Numbered from the stretch's first letter, positions 27,401 to 37,241 are shown. The stretch is 64,000 nt of DNA from Desulfovibrio sp. G11 (GCF_900243745.1 NZ_LT984798.1:1606501-1670500), one strand, 5' to 3'. The notes: generated by a model from the letters alone, not told the origin. Translations and numbers: made by a program.

Positions 27401-28315
27401 ATGGAAAAGCGTGAACTGGTCATCATCGGCGCAGGTCCGGCGGGCCTTTCTGCCGCCATTTACGGCAAGCGCGCCGGTCTTGATACACTTGTTCTGGAAA
27501 AAGGCCGTCCAGGCGGCCAGATACTGACCACCAGCAGGGTGGAAAACTATCCCGGCATCATTGACGGCACGGGAACAGGGCTGGCCGATGCGTTTCGTGC
27601 GCATGCGGAATTTTTCAAGGCGGAGTTCCGTTCGGTTTCTGTGCAAAAGCTCGAGGTGCGCGGCAACGAAAAGATCATCACCCTCAAGGACGGTACGGAA
27701 ATCGCCGCCGGGGCCGTGATTGTCGCCAGCGGAGCTTACTTTCGCAAACAGGGCTGCCCCGGCGAAAAAAAATACACGGGCATGGGCGTTTCCTATTGCG
27801 CCGTGTGCGATGCGGCTTTTTTTGAAGATCTTGAAGTGGCTGTCATCGGCGGTGGCAATACCGCTGTGGAAGAAGCCTGCTACCTTACGGGCTTTGCCTC
27901 CAGGGTATACCTCATCCATCGCCGTGACGAGTTTCGTGCCGACAGGCTTGTGGTAGAGCACGCCCTGGCAAATCCCAAGATTGTACCTGTGATGGACAGC
28001 GTGCTGGAATCCATTGAAGGTAGCGACATGGTTGAAAAAATCATGGTGCGCAACGTGAAAACCAATGAAATGCGCCAGATCGATCTGAGCGGCGTGTTCA
28101 TTTTCATCGGCACATTGCCCAATGCGGAATTTCTGCATGGCCTGCTGCAGACGGATGCCGGTGGCTGGATAATCACCGATGACAAGCTGCAAACCTCTGT
28201 TCCCGGTATTTTTGCAGCCGGCGACGTACGCAACACCTCGTTGCGGCAGGTCGTCACAGCGGCCGGTGACGGCGCACGGGCCGCCATGGCGGCCTATGCC
28301 TACCTTCAACACTAG
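27401..28315 (+). CDS. trxB: thioredoxin reductase of the glycine reductase operon
   Basis: A 304-residue FAD/NADPH disulfide reductase. The N-terminal FAD motif is VIIGAGPAGLSAAIYG (~7-22), the redox pair is C133/C136 in SYCAVCDAAF, the NADPH motif is VAVIGGGNTAVEEACYL, and the C-terminal FAD site is GIFAAGDVRN. It would reduce the operon's thioredoxin with NADPH, supplying electrons for glycine reduction. The ATG at 27401 follows CAAGGAG; the 138-codon open extension upstream has no family similarity. The 246-base gap after grdB contains no gene. Confidence 0.95.
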   Translation: MEKRELVIIGAGPAGLSAAIYGKRAGLDTLVLEKGRPGGQILTTSRVENYPGIIDGTGTGLADAFRAHAEFFKAEFRSVSVQKLEVRGNEKIITLKDGTEIAAGAVIVASGAYFRKQGCPGEKKYTGMGVSYCAVCDAAFFEDLEVAVIGGGNTAVEEACYLTGFASRVYLIHRRDEFRADRLVVEHALANPKIVPVMDSVLESIEGSDMVEKIMVRNVKTNEMRQIDLSGVFIFIGTLPNAEFLHGLLQTDAGGWIITDDKLQTSVPGIFAAGDVRNTSLRQVVTAAGDGARAAMAAYAYLQH

Positions 28316-28450
28316 AGCGTCACGCAACGGAGCGGGTGCATGCGCCGCAAGGCCTGCGCCTTGCCGTGGAGCAGACACCGGCAGGCCCCCCTGCCGTTAA
28401 GCAACTCTTTCAAGTGACAGCGCTCTGTAATGACGCTGGAGGATAGCAGC

Positions 28451-29986
28451 ATGAAAACTGTTGGCATCAAGGCCGCGGCGTACTGCCTCAACTTTGCGCC
28501 GGAACTGGCCCTGCATCATGGCGGCACACCGGCACAGGAGCGCCGCGCCAAGCCCGATTCCGAATTCCTGCGCGAACTGCCCAAGCACGCGCAAACCTTT
28601 GAGCAGGCGGCATCTTACGCGCCCAACAAAACCTATGTGGGCGCCATGAGCGTGGACGAACTGGCCGCAGCCCCCGCACCCTGGATAGATAATCTCGGCG
28701 AGCCGCAGCGCTTCGGCAAGTTTGGCGAAATCATGCCCGAGGATGAATTCATCGGGCTTATGGATATCTGCGATGTTTTTGACCTCATCTGGCTTGAAGG
28801 AGGCTTTGCCACGGCCGTGGCCGCCAGGCTGGCCCAAAATCCTGTCATGGGTGAAAAACAGATGGCCCGTCTTGAAAAGGGCAGGCCCGAGGCCGAACTT
28901 CTTGAGGCCATTGAAAAGCACCACGCCCTGCCCCTGTATTTTGCAGGCAAGGTGGTGGGCTGCTGCCGCCGCGCCCATGACACCGATGAAAACCTCGAAG
29001 CCGGGATCATGCTGGAAAACCTTGCCAGCAAGGCCAGCGCCGTGCTTTGCCTGCTGCACCTGATCAAGAATGCGGGCATGGCTCCGGCAGATGTGGATTT
29101 TGTGGTGGAATGCTCGGAAGAAGCCGTGGGCGACGCCATGCAGCGCGGCGGCGGCAATATGGCCAAGGCCGTTGCCGAAATAGCCGAATGCGTCAATGCC
29201 AGCGGGTTTGACGTGCGCGGCTTCTGCGCAGCGCCCGTGGCGGCCATGATCACGGCGGCGGGTATGGTTGCCAGCGGCGTGCGGCCCAATGTGGTGGTCA
29301 TCAGCGGCGGCTCTGTGCCCAAGCTGTATATGAACGCCCGCGACCATATCAAAAAGGGCGTTGTTCCGCTTGAGAACTGCGTGGGCAGCTTTGCCCTGCT
29401 GCTGGTTCCCGATGACGGGCAGACACCTGTCATGCGGCTTGAAGGCATCGGCAAGCATACGGTGGGAGCCGGGGCTTCGCCCCAGGCCATCACAACGGCC
29501 CTGACCTTTGACCCGCTGTCCCGCGTTGGTCTCAAGCTGACTGACGTGGACAAGTACGCCCCGGAACTGCACAACGCTGAAATCACCCTGCCCGCGGGCG
29601 CGGGCAACGTGCCCGAAGCCAACTACAAGATGATCGCGGCCCTGGCTGTCATGAAGGGGCAGATCGAGCGCGCCGATATCCAGAAGTTTGTGGACGAGCG
29701 CGGCATGCCGGGCTTTGCGCACACCCAGGGGCATATCCCTTCGGGCGTTCCCTATGTGGGCCACGCCCTTGAGGCCCTGAAAGAAGGGCGCATCAGGCGG
29801 GCCATGATCATCGGCAAGGGCAGCCTCTTCCTGGGTCGCCTGACCAATCTGGCTGACGGTGTTTCCTTTATTATGGAAGCACCGGGAAGCGCCCCTGCGG
29901 CGCAGGATGTCAGCCAGGCGGATGTGACGGAAATGCTGCTCGACACTCTGGGCGATCTGGCGGCCAATCTGCAAAAGGGCCGGTAG
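28451..29986 (+). CDS. grdC: glycine reductase complex component C, beta subunit
   Basis: A 511-residue protein of component C, which with GrdD converts the acetyl thioester formed on the enzyme to acetyl phosphate and thereby conserves energy. It resembles the ketoacyl-synthase III/FabH-like and thiolase fold, with conserved stretches such as VDFVVECSEEAVGDAMQRGG, DVRGFCAAPVAAMITAA (reactive-Cys context) and TQGHIPSGVPYVGHA. The ATG at 28451 with GGAGG at 28438-28442 is preferred over the in-frame ATG at 28430. It is followed after 10 bases by grdD. Confidence 0.95.
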   Translation: MKTVGIKAAAYCLNFAPELALHHGGTPAQERRAKPDSEFLRELPKHAQTFEQAASYAPNKTYVGAMSVDELAAAPAPWIDNLGEPQRFGKFGEIMPEDEFIGLMDICDVFDLIWLEGGFATAVAARLAQNPVMGEKQMARLEKGRPEAELLEAIEKHHALPLYFAGKVVGCCRRAHDTDENLEAGIMLENLASKASAVLCLLHLIKNAGMAPADVDFVVECSEEAVGDAMQRGGGNMAKAVAEIAECVNASGFDVRGFCAAPVAAMITAAGMVASGVRPNVVVISGGSVPKLYMNARDHIKKGVVPLENCVGSFALLLVPDDGQTPVMRLEGIGKHTVGAGASPQAITTALTFDPLSRVGLKLTDVDKYAPELHNAEITLPAGAGNVPEANYKMIAALAVMKGQIERADIQKFVDERGMPGFAHTQGHIPSGVPYVGHALEALKEGRIRRAMIIGKGSLFLGRLTNLADGVSFIMEAPGSAPAAQDVSQADVTEMLLDTLGDLAANLQKGR

Positions 29987-29996
29987 AGGAGGGGCT

Positions 29997-31163
29997 ATGG
30001 CTAGTCAAAATGACAAGCGCGCCATCCTCGGCAAGGCTCTTGAAGACCTGGTGACGCGGGCGCGCAGCGGGCGCGAGCCGTGCCGCATAGGGCTTATGGC
30101 CGCCGGAGGCGAGCATTCGGATATGGAGTTCATCACGGCTGCGGCTGCTGCCATGAAGGAAGACGCCGCCCTGACCGTGGTGGGGGTCGGCCCGCGTCCT
30201 GCCGGGCTGCTGCCCGCTGGTCTGGATTGGATCGAAACCGGCTGCGAGGGCGGCGAACTGGCCGCAGGTATGGAAAAGGCCCTGGACAGCGGCCATATCC
30301 AGGGGGCTGTGGCCCTGCACTATCCCTTCCCGCTGGGCGTGAGCACCGTAGGCCGCATCCTTACGCCTGCTCTGGGCAGGGCCATGTTTGTGGCCTGCAC
30401 CACGGGCATGAGCGCTGCCAAAAGGCAGCAGGCCCTGCTGCGCAATGCGGTGCTGGGCATCGCCGTGGCAAAAGCCTCGGGGCTGGCCGCGCCCGCCGTG
30501 GGCGTGCTCAATGTGGATGCGGCTCCCCAGGTCTTGCGCGCCCTGAACCGCATGGCGGAAAAGGGCTATGCCCTGAACCTCGGGCAGAGCGTCAGGGGTG
30601 ACGGCGGCTCGCTGCTGCGTGGCAACGACCTTTTGCGCGGCGCTGTTGATGTGTGCGTTACGGATACACTGACGGGCAATGTGCTCATGAAGCTCTTTGG
30701 CGCATTCACTTCGGGCGGCGCTTACGAAACCACCGGCTGGGGCTACGGGCCTTCCGTGGGCGAAGGCTGGAACAAGGTTGTAAGCATCATCTCCCGTGCA
30801 TCGGGTTCCCCGGTTATCGCCAATGCCCTTGCCTATACGGCGGCGGCCGTGCGTGGCCGGCTGCCCGCCCTGGTGACCGAAGAACTGCGCAAGGCGCGCG
30901 CTGCCGGACTGGATGATGAGCTGGCCGCCTTTGAAAAGAGCGATGCCGCCCCGGCCGTTCAGGTGTCGCCGCCCCCGGTTGAACCCACTGATGAGGAAAT
31001 ACACGGCATTGACGTGCTGGACCTGGAGCAGGCAGTGCGCTGCCTGTGGAAGGAAAAAATATATGCCGAGGCCGCCATGGGCTGCACCGGCCCCGTGGTG
31101 AAGCTGGCTTCGGCCCGGCTTGAGGCTGCGCGTAAGATATTGGCGGATGCCGGTTACATTTGA
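29997..31163 (+). CDS. grdD: glycine reductase complex component C, alpha subunit
   Basis: A 388-residue partner of GrdC, related to phosphate acetyl/butyryltransferase and PlsX-like folds (SGGAYETTGWGYGPSVGEG; DVCVTDTLTGNVLMKLFGAF). Together with GrdC it releases acetyl phosphate. The C-terminal segment after residue ~325 (GIDVLDLEQAVRCLWKEKIY, then AMGCTGP) contains a conserved Cys likely important for acetyl transfer; this role is inferred from the family. The ATG at 29997 is preceded by GAGGAGG (29987-29993). Gap to trxA 104 bases. Confidence 0.95.
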   Translation: MASQNDKRAILGKALEDLVTRARSGREPCRIGLMAAGGEHSDMEFITAAAAAMKEDAALTVVGVGPRPAGLLPAGLDWIETGCEGGELAAGMEKALDSGHIQGAVALHYPFPLGVSTVGRILTPALGRAMFVACTTGMSAAKRQQALLRNAVLGIAVAKASGLAAPAVGVLNVDAAPQVLRALNRMAEKGYALNLGQSVRGDGGSLLRGNDLLRGAVDVCVTDTLTGNVLMKLFGAFTSGGAYETTGWGYGPSVGEGWNKVVSIISRASGSPVIANALAYTAAAVRGRLPALVTEELRKARAAGLDDELAAFEKSDAAPAVQVSPPPVEPTDEEIHGIDVLDLEQAVRCLWKEKIYAEAAMGCTGPVVKLASARLEAARKILADAGYI

Positions 31164-31267
31164 TCCTCCGGCAGGCGGGCCGCCCTGAGTCGGAGCCGTC
31201 CGGCACAGGCCCCGGCCCGCCTTTATCTATAAAGTTTCAACCATCCGCAAGCAAAGCGAGGTGCATG

Positions 31268-31585
31268 ATGATTATTGTCGACAAGGAAAACTTTGAGGCC
31301 GAAGTGCAGCAGAGCGCCATGCCCTGCGTGGTGGACCTGTGGGGTCCGCAGTGCGGTCCCTGCCTGGCCCTTATGCCCGCTGTGGAAGAGCTGGCCGCAA
31401 CCTATGAAGGCAAGGTCAAGTTCTGCAAGCTCAATGTGGCGGAAAACCGCCGCCTGGTCATCGGCCTGCGCGTCATGGCCGTGCCGACCATCCTGTTTTA
31501 CAAGGGTGGCGAGTGCGTGGCCCGCCTGACCGGCGATGCCGTGTCCGTTGAATCCATCAAGGCTGAAGCGGACAAGCTGCTGTAG
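31268..31585 (+). CDS. trxA: thioredoxin of the glycine reductase system
   Basis: A 105-residue thioredoxin with redox cysteines C29/C32 in GPQCGPCLALMP and the cis-proline loop MAVPTILFYKGGE. The active-site flank (LWGPQCGPC in place of the usual WAxWCGPC) departs from housekeeping thioredoxins and resembles the Grd-linked type of Gram-positive glycine fermenters. It re-reduces the selenoprotein. Two adjacent ATGs exist, at 31265 and 31268; the second has the better distance (6 bases) to GAGG at 31258-31261. It lies between grdD and grdA. Confidence 0.94.
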   Translation: MIIVDKENFEAEVQQSAMPCVVDLWGPQCGPCLALMPAVEELAATYEGKVKFCKLNVAENRRLVIGLRVMAVPTILFYKGGECVARLTGDAVSVESIKAEADKLL

Positions 31586-31695
31586 CAGTTTCGCGTCGGG
31601 GCGGGCCGGTACGGCCTGCCCGGCGCCTGGATGAGGATGACGGGCCGCCGCATGGCCCGTATTGGCAGAACGCCCATAATCTCAAGGAGTATGCA

Positions 31696-32172
31696 ATGGG
31701 TAAGCTTACAGGCAAGAAGCTTCTGCTGCTTGGCGAAAGGGACGGCGTACCCGGCCCGGCCATGGCGGATGTCTTTGCAAATTCGGGTGCGGAAATACTG
31801 TTTTCCGCTACCGAATGCTTTGTCTGAACGGCCGCAGGGGCCATGGATCTGGAAAATCAGCAGCGCGTCAAGGACGCGGCTGAGAAGTTTGGTGGCGAGA
31901 ACGTTGTGGTGATTCTCGGCTCTTCCGACCCTGAAGGGGCGGAAATTTACGCCGAAACCGTCACCATGGGCGACCCCACCTTCGCCGGACCCTTGGCCGG
32001 AGTCCCGTTGGGACTCTGCGTATATCACATTCTTGAACCCGAAATTAAAGAAGAAGCCGATCCCGCCAAGTGGGAAGAGCAGATCAGCATGATGGAAATG
32101 GTCCTTAACGTGGATGCGCTCGTGGAATCTGTAAGAAAGATGCGCGAAGCCAACAGCAAGTTCAGCCTTTAG
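31696..32172 (+). CDS. grdA: glycine reductase selenoprotein A
   Basis: A 158-residue selenoprotein read through TGA at 31825-31827, giving Sec44 in the redox motif C41-F-V-U44, followed by TAAGAMDLENQQRVKDAAEKFG as in known GrdA (positions 45 onward). It carries the carboxymethyl-selenoether and reacts with thioredoxin to release the acetyl group to component C. The ATG at 31696 has AAGGAG at 31684-31689. The short helix GGCC(31830-31833)/GGCC(31839-31842) after the UGA is weak and close, so the SECIS is not obvious by eye. It is the last gene of the operon, followed by a terminator at 32289. A standard gene call would start it late, at 31843. Confidence 0.96.
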
Positions 32173-32288
32173 GAACATTGCCTGCCTGAACTGCCCGCAA
32201 GGTTTTGAGGGCGCACCCCCTTTCAGGCCTTGCTCCGGCGGCTGCCGCCGGACACAGGGACGGTTCGGAATGAAAACGCATGAAAACA

Positions 32289-32330
32289 GGACTCCGCCTG
32301 CCGGGAAACCGAGGCGGAGTCCTTCGTTTG
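32289..32330 (+). terminator. terminator of the glycine reductase operon
   Basis: GGACTCCGCCT (32289-32299) pairs perfectly with AGGCGGAGTCC (32312-32322), followed by a T-rich stretch (TTCGTTTG). It lies about 115 bases after grdA. Confidence 0.75.
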
Positions 32331-32470
32331 TGCTATAATCTGTCAGAAAAAATGGAAATTGCAGGTATAAAGGTGCTGCGGACAGGAGTATTTCTCAAGT
32401 GATATTTATAACAATTATGGTAAATTATCTCCTTAACTGCGCCCTATAGCTTGCATAAATTTTGCCGATA

Positions 32471-33730
32471 CATTGCTGTCCGGCTAAGGGGTAACAAAAA
32501 AGTCCAAAATCTCAGCAGTATGTGGTATAAGAAGTTACCACAACAACTTGCCACACAAGGAGATTTTGGACTTGAGCCATCATACTACACTCTTCTCTCA
32601 ACTGCTATCCCTGATACCGGGACATGTTTTTGAAAAACTCGAACGCAAGCACAAAACTGGCCGCTCTTCACGCCAATTTGGATTCAAGGAGCAATTCACC
32701 GTCATGGCCTTTATCCAACTCGCTGCAAGGCGCTCTTTACGCGATGGGCTTCGCGCCTTGGAGGCGGCCAAGAGACGGCTGTATCACCTCGGCTTGAAAT
32801 CAGTAGCGCGTTCCACGGTTGCCGATGCCAACAATTCAAGGCCTGTGGAATTTTTCAAAGACCTGTTCGCTGAAATGTATGGCCTGTGCCATCTTCGTGC
32901 GCCTCGTCACAAATTCCGCTTCAAGTGCAAGCTGTACAGCATGGACGCCACCACCATCAGCCTATGCCTGTCCATCTTTCCCTGGGCGTCGTTCCGGCGG
33001 AACAAGGCTGGCGTGAAAGTAAATACCGTGCTTGACCACGATGGCTACATTCCCGCTTTTCTCGATATCAACAATGCCAAAACCCACGAAAGCCGCATGG
33101 CCAAAAGTCTTTCATTGCCAAAGGGTTCCATCGTCACCTTCGATAAAGGCTATATCTGCTATTCCTGGTTTCGCATGTTGACCGCGAAGGGCATTTTCTT
33201 CGTAACCCGACTGAAGAGCAATGCTGCCTATAAGCTCGTTGATCGCCGCGCCGTAGACCGGAAAACCGGGGTCACGTCCGATCACATCATTGACGTGAGC
33301 AGCCGGGGAAAAACCACTCGTCTACGCAGAATCGGCTATCGCGATGCGAAAACCGGCAAACGGTACGAATTTTTGACCAACCATTTCCGCCTGTCCGCCA
33401 AGACAATTGCTGATATCTATAAAGAACGCTGGCAAATTGAAATATTCTTCCGCGAAGTCAAACAAAATCTGCATATTAAAAGCTTTGTCGGGCGCTCGGA
33501 GAATGCGGTGCACATCCAGATTTATACGGCCCTGACCGTGTATTTACTCCTGGCCTATCAGAAATTCCTGAGCAAGCTTGGGCTGTCGGTGCAACAACTC
33601 TTCGAGCTCATTTGCTTGAATCTGTTCGGCAAGGATTCTCTGGAAGAACTTCTGAATCCACGAAGACGAAAAACTATAAACACCTATAGTTATAGCCTGT
33701 TAGCTATGGGTGCTTAACCGGACAACATTG
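32471..33730 (+). mobile_element. IS4-family insertion sequence, intact, with 9-bp target duplication
   Basis: A 1,260-bp element. The ends are imperfect inverted repeats of 18 bp: CATTGCTGTCCGGCTAAG at 32471-32488 against the complement of 33713-33730 (CAATGTTGTCCGGTTAAG), with 3 mismatches. TTGCCGATA lies immediately outside both ends (32462-32470 and 33731-33739), a perfect 9-bp target-site duplication, so the insertion is probably recent. It holds one transposase gene. It sits between the grd terminator and a chemoreceptor gene and interrupts no recognisable gene. Confidence 0.9.
32572..33717 (+). CDS. IS4-family DDE transposase
   Basis: A 381-residue transposase. The start is placed at TTG 32572 because AAGGAG at 32557-32562 precedes it and the product then begins MSHHTTLFSQLLSLIPG, a typical start for this IS4 subgroup. 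The DDE catalytic residues are carried by YSMDATTISLC (first D), IVTFDKGYICYSW (second D) and the YREK-like YKERWQIEIFFREVKQNLHIK (E). No frameshift or stop is seen, so the element could be active. Its base composition is lower in GC than the surrounding genes. Confidence 0.9.
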   Translation: MSHHTTLFSQLLSLIPGHVFEKLERKHKTGRSSRQFGFKEQFTVMAFIQLAARRSLRDGLRALEAAKRRLYHLGLKSVARSTVADANNSRPVEFFKDLFAEMYGLCHLRAPRHKFRFKCKLYSMDATTISLCLSIFPWASFRRNKAGVKVNTVLDHDGYIPAFLDINNAKTHESRMAKSLSLPKGSIVTFDKGYICYSWFRMLTAKGIFFVTRLKSNAAYKLVDRRAVDRKTGVTSDHIIDVSSRGKTTRLRRIGYRDAKTGKRYEFLTNHFRLSAKTIADIYKERWQIEIFFREVKQNLHIKSFVGRSENAVHIQIYTALTVYLLLAYQKFLSKLGLSVQQLFELICLNLFGKDSLEELLNPRRRKTINTYSYSLLAMGA

Positions 33731-33885
33731 TTGCCGATATGTTTCGGTAGGGAATCAGATAATTCACGAAGATTCATGGGCGATGCATGTCGCCATATGA
33801 CATTCTTTGGCCACTGCAGTAATGCAGAGAATATATATTTGTATACAGGAAAGAACTGTTCAACTCTCAGCCAAGCAGTGTTACT

Positions 33886-35643
33886 ATGAATTCATTTTCT
33901 TTGCGCGGAAAGTTCATCTTGACGATAACCATAGGTGCTGTGGCTCTTGCTGCCATGTTCGCCTTTTCTCTTGACGCTGTTTCTACGCTTGACCGCTCGT
34001 TCTTGCAGATGCGGAATGTGGATGTGGTGGGCAAGATCACCAGCCTTGAAATAGGAAAGGACATAAACTATGTGAGCCGCCTTACCCGTGATGCCATGCT
34101 GGGCGGCAACATTGAAAAGGATATCAAGCAGCAGAGCGACATCGCCAAGCGTAACGAAGAGCGCTTCCAGCAGCTTGCCGCCATGCCTTTCAGCGGTGAG
34201 GAAAAAAAGATTATTGACGAGGCCCGTACGGCCGCCATCAACTTTATCGCCAATGGCCGCGACGTTCTTTTGCCGCTGCAGTCCGTTCCTGTGGACGAAC
34301 GTTACAAGGGGTACAAAGAATACGCCAAGATGGTGACCCCCTATGCCATGGCCTATCGCGATCAGGGCGGTCTGTTTGACAAGGCCATGAACGCCCGTTT
34401 TGACGCCGCCATGCAGCAGATGCAGGAACAGCTTGATCACAGTCGCACGACCATGTGGATAATACTGGCTGTTTCCATGCTGGCTATTTATGGTGTGGGT
34501 TTTGCCTCTACCAGCCGTGACCTCAACGTCATGCGCGAGTGTATCGCCTTTGCCGGCGAACTGGGGTCCGAGACGCTTACGCGCCGGCTTGATACCAGCA
34601 AAAGGTCTTCCATCACGCCGCTGGCCAAGGCGCTGAATGCCACCGCGGACAATCTGGACAGCTTCAGGGCCGAAACGCTCAAGGCCACAGCTGAAGCCCA
34701 GAAAGAGCGCGATGAGGCCCAGGGTTTCATGCTACAGGCTCAGGCAGCCAAGGAAGAAGCCGAAAAGGCCAAGGTTGAAGGTATGCTGTACGCCGCAAGC
34801 CAGCTTGAGGCTGTGGTGCAGACGCTCAATACCACCACTGATAATCTTTCCAGCCTTATCCACAACGCCAATAACGGAACCACCCGTCAGGCTGACCGTA
34901 TGCGCGAGACGGCCTCGGCTATGGAGCAGATGAACGCCTCCATGCTTGAGGTAGCCCAAAGCTCCTCCCACGCGGCAAACACCGCTGACCAGACCAGAAG
35001 CAAGGCTCAGGACGGATCGACTTCGGTTACGGAACTGCTCGACAATATCCGCGAGGTACAGCAGCAGGCCGGAGAAATGAAAGACGGTATGGCCGGGCTT
35101 GGGGTTCAGGCCGAGGCTATCGGCAAGGTGCTCAACGTCATTGCCGACATTGCCGACCAGACCAACCTGCTGGCCCTTAACGCCGCCATTGAAGCTGCGC
35201 GCGCGGGCGATGCCGGACGCGGCTTTGCCGTGGTGGCCGACGAGGTGCGCAAGCTGGCCGAAAAAACCATGACGGCCACCAGAGAAGTGGGTGAAGCCAT
35301 CGGCGGCATACAGTCGGGCACCACGCACACCATTGACGTGGTTACCCGCACGGTTTCCCGCATTCAGGGCGCCAGCCAGCTGGCTGACCGTTCCGGTACG
35401 GCCCTGGCGGAGATAGTGTCCATGGTCGACCTGACCACAGATCAGGTGCGTGCCATTGCCGCCGCTTCGGAAGAGCAGTCTGCCGCCAGTTCTGAAATCA
35501 ACCGCAGCCTGGATGAAGTGGACAGGATATCGGGCGAGAATGCCTCGTTCATGCATCAGTCCGCAGATTCCATCATGGAGCTGTCCCGGCAGGCCGGCGT
35601 GCTTCAGGACCTTATCAGCCAGATGAAGCAGGGCGGCGCGTAA
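33886..35643 (+). CDS. methyl-accepting chemotaxis protein
   Basis: A 585-residue chemoreceptor. A membrane helix (~9-28) is followed by a helical periplasmic sensor resembling a four-helix bundle (~30-185), a second membrane helix (~187-206), a HAMP-like/coiled-coil linker, and the cytoplasmic signalling domain. The signalling tip has [20 protein letters not shown] and [20 protein letters not shown]. It would signal through CheA/CheW; no CheB/CheR-docking pentapeptide is seen at the C-terminus (KQGGA). There is no obvious ribosome binding site before the ATG at 33886. The nearest upstream feature is the IS4 element. The ligand is unknown. Confidence 0.93.
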   Translation: MNSFSLRGKFILTITIGAVALAAMFAFSLDAVSTLDRSFLQMRNVDVVGKITSLEIGKDINYVSRLTRDAMLGGNIEKDIKQQSDIAKRNEERFQQLAAMPFSGEEKKIIDEARTAAINFIANGRDVLLPLQSVPVDERYKGYKEYAKMVTPYAMAYRDQGGLFDKAMNARFDAAMQQMQEQLDHSRTTMWIILAVSMLAIYGVGFASTSRDLNVMRECIAFAGELGSETLTRRLDTSKRSSITPLAKALNATADNLDSFRAETLKATAEAQKERDEAQGFMLQAQAAKEEAEKAKVEGMLYAASQLEAVVQTLNTTTDNLSSLIHNANNGTTRQADRMRETASAMEQMNASMLEVAQSSSHAANTADQTRSKAQDGSTSVTELLDNIREVQQQAGEMKDGMAGLGVQAEAIGKVLNVIADIADQTNLLALNAAIEAARAGDAGRGFAVVADEVRKLAEKTMTATREVGEAIGGIQSGTTHTIDVVTRTVSRIQGASQLADRSGTALAEIVSMVDLTTDQVRAIAAASEEQSAASSEINRSLDEVDRISGENASFMHQSADSIMELSRQAGVLQDLISQMKQGGA

Positions 35644-35897
35644 CAGCTTTCGCCACAGCATATTCGTTGACATCCCCCGTCTTTTTACGGCAGCCGCGCA
35701 GGCCGCCTGAAAAGATGGGGGATTGCCGTTGGCTGTTCCAGGTCTGCCCTGCGCGGGCTCGAGCCGGCCAAGATCTGGCCTGACCGGGGCCGGTTTGCCG
35801 TAGCTGCCCAGTATCTGTCCATTGCTGGCAGGCGGTGCGGGCGGCGGCGCACTTGCGGCACGCGCGCAGTTGTCATAAAGCCTTGGAAGGAGAGTTT

Positions 35898-37241
35898 ATG
35901 AGCAAGCATACAGAACAGTGGGGCCGCTTGCTGGCTCCGTACCGCAGGACACGACAGGGCAAGGATCTTGTTACTCTCGACCTGGTGCGCAATCCGTTTG
36001 TGCAGGATTATGACCGCATCATTTTTTCCAGTTCCTTCCGCAGGCTTGCCAAAAAAACACAGGTGCATCCCCTGGTGCGCAACGACCATATCCACAACCG
36101 CCTTACCCATTCGCTCGAAGTAAGCTGCGTGGGCCGCTCTCTGGCGCTGCTGGCGGGGCAGGGGCTGGCCGAAAGGGGGCAGCTGCCGCAAGGCTACAGC
36201 CCCGAGCACCTCGGCCAGATCATACAGGCGGCCTGCCTGGCCCACGATATCGGCAACCCGCCCTTCGGGCATGCCGGAGAAGAGGCCATACGCGACTGGT
36301 TCAAGGATACGGGCCACACAGAGCATTACTTCAAGGAGCTGCGGCCTGCCGAACGGGCGGACTTTGAAGCCTTTGACGGCAACGCCCAAGGCTTTCGCGT
36401 GGTTAATACGCTTGAAAACAACAAGGATTCCGGCGGATTCCGCCTGACATTCCCTGTGCTGGCAAGTCTTGTAAAATACCCCTGTTCCGCACACGAGGCG
36501 CTGGGCCGGTCCAGCGGCAAGTTCAACTACTATACGGCGGAGCAGGAGATTTTTGCGGATATCTTCAGCACTCTGGGCCTGATGCACGACGGCCGCGCAC
36601 GACGCCACCCTCTTTCCTACCTGCTGGAAGCGGCAGACGACATCTGCTACCGCATCATTGATATGGAAGACGCGCGCGAGCTGCGCATCATCACCTATCA
36701 GGACATCAAGGACGCCATGGCTCCCCTGCTGAGCGACAGCGATATGGACGGCGGGCGTCTGGCGGATATGGATTCTGACCGGCGGCGCTCGGGCATGCTG
36801 CGCACCAAGGCCATGGGGCGCATCATCCCCTCGGTGGTGCAGACATTTCTTGATAATTATGAAGACATCATGAACGGCACGTTGCAGGGTGACCTGCTCA
36901 AGCATGCCCGGCAGGATGTGGCGGACTTTATGGCGGCGGCCAAAACGGTGTTCAACTGCAAGATCATGAACAATCCGCAAAAAACAGCTCTGGAAATAGG
37001 CACGTACACCTTGTACAAACGCCTGCTGGACGTGTTTATTCCCGCCTGTTTCAACTTCAGCAAAAAGAACGCCATGTCCTATCAGGAAACGCGCGCCCTG
37101 ACCCTGATGGGAACCAATGCCCCCGCCGAGGGCGAGTGCCTGTATACGGCCTATCTGCGTGTGCTGGACTTTGTGTCCGGCATGACGGACGATTACGCCA
37201 CGTTTATCTCGCAGCAGTTCTCGGGTACGGCAGCGAGCTAG
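35898..37241 (+). CDS. dgt: deoxyguanosinetriphosphate triphosphohydrolase-like protein
   Basis: A 447-residue HD-domain enzyme that hydrolyses dGTP (or other dNTPs) to the nucleoside and triphosphate. The metal-binding HD residues occur in HNRLTHSLEVSCVG (~70-83) and CLAHDIGNPPFGHAGE (~116-131), with the substrate-site ARRHPLSYLLEAADDICYRIID further on. The ATG at 35898 follows GGAAGGAGAG. The frame extends 21 codons upstream without similarity. It stands alone with its own leader; the downstream 372 bases contain a degenerate repeat. Confidence 0.92.
   Translation: MSKHTEQWGRLLAPYRRTRQGKDLVTLDLVRNPFVQDYDRIIFSSSFRRLAKKTQVHPLVRNDHIHNRLTHSLEVSCVGRSLALLAGQGLAERGQLPQGYSPEHLGQIIQAACLAHDIGNPPFGHAGEEAIRDWFKDTGHTEHYFKELRPAERADFEAFDGNAQGFRVVNTLENNKDSGGFRLTFPVLASLVKYPCSAHEALGRSSGKFNYYTAEQEIFADIFSTLGLMHDGRARRHPLSYLLEAADDICYRIIDMEDARELRIITYQDIKDAMAPLLSDSDMDGGRLADMDSDRRRSGMLRTKAMGRIIPSVVQTFLDNYEDIMNGTLQGDLLKHARQDVADFMAAAKTVFNCKIMNNPQKTALEIGTYTLYKRLLDVFIPACFNFSKKNAMSYQETRALTLMGTNAPAEGECLYTAYLRVLDFVSGMTDDYATFISQQFSGTAAS

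Noticed and set aside
25790-29974. Minus-strand frames of 862 and 525 codons opposite grdB, trxB and grdC
   Set aside because: They cross the boundaries of well-recognised plus-strand genes and carry only His/Gly/Ala-rich low-information sequence, as expected for antisense shadows.
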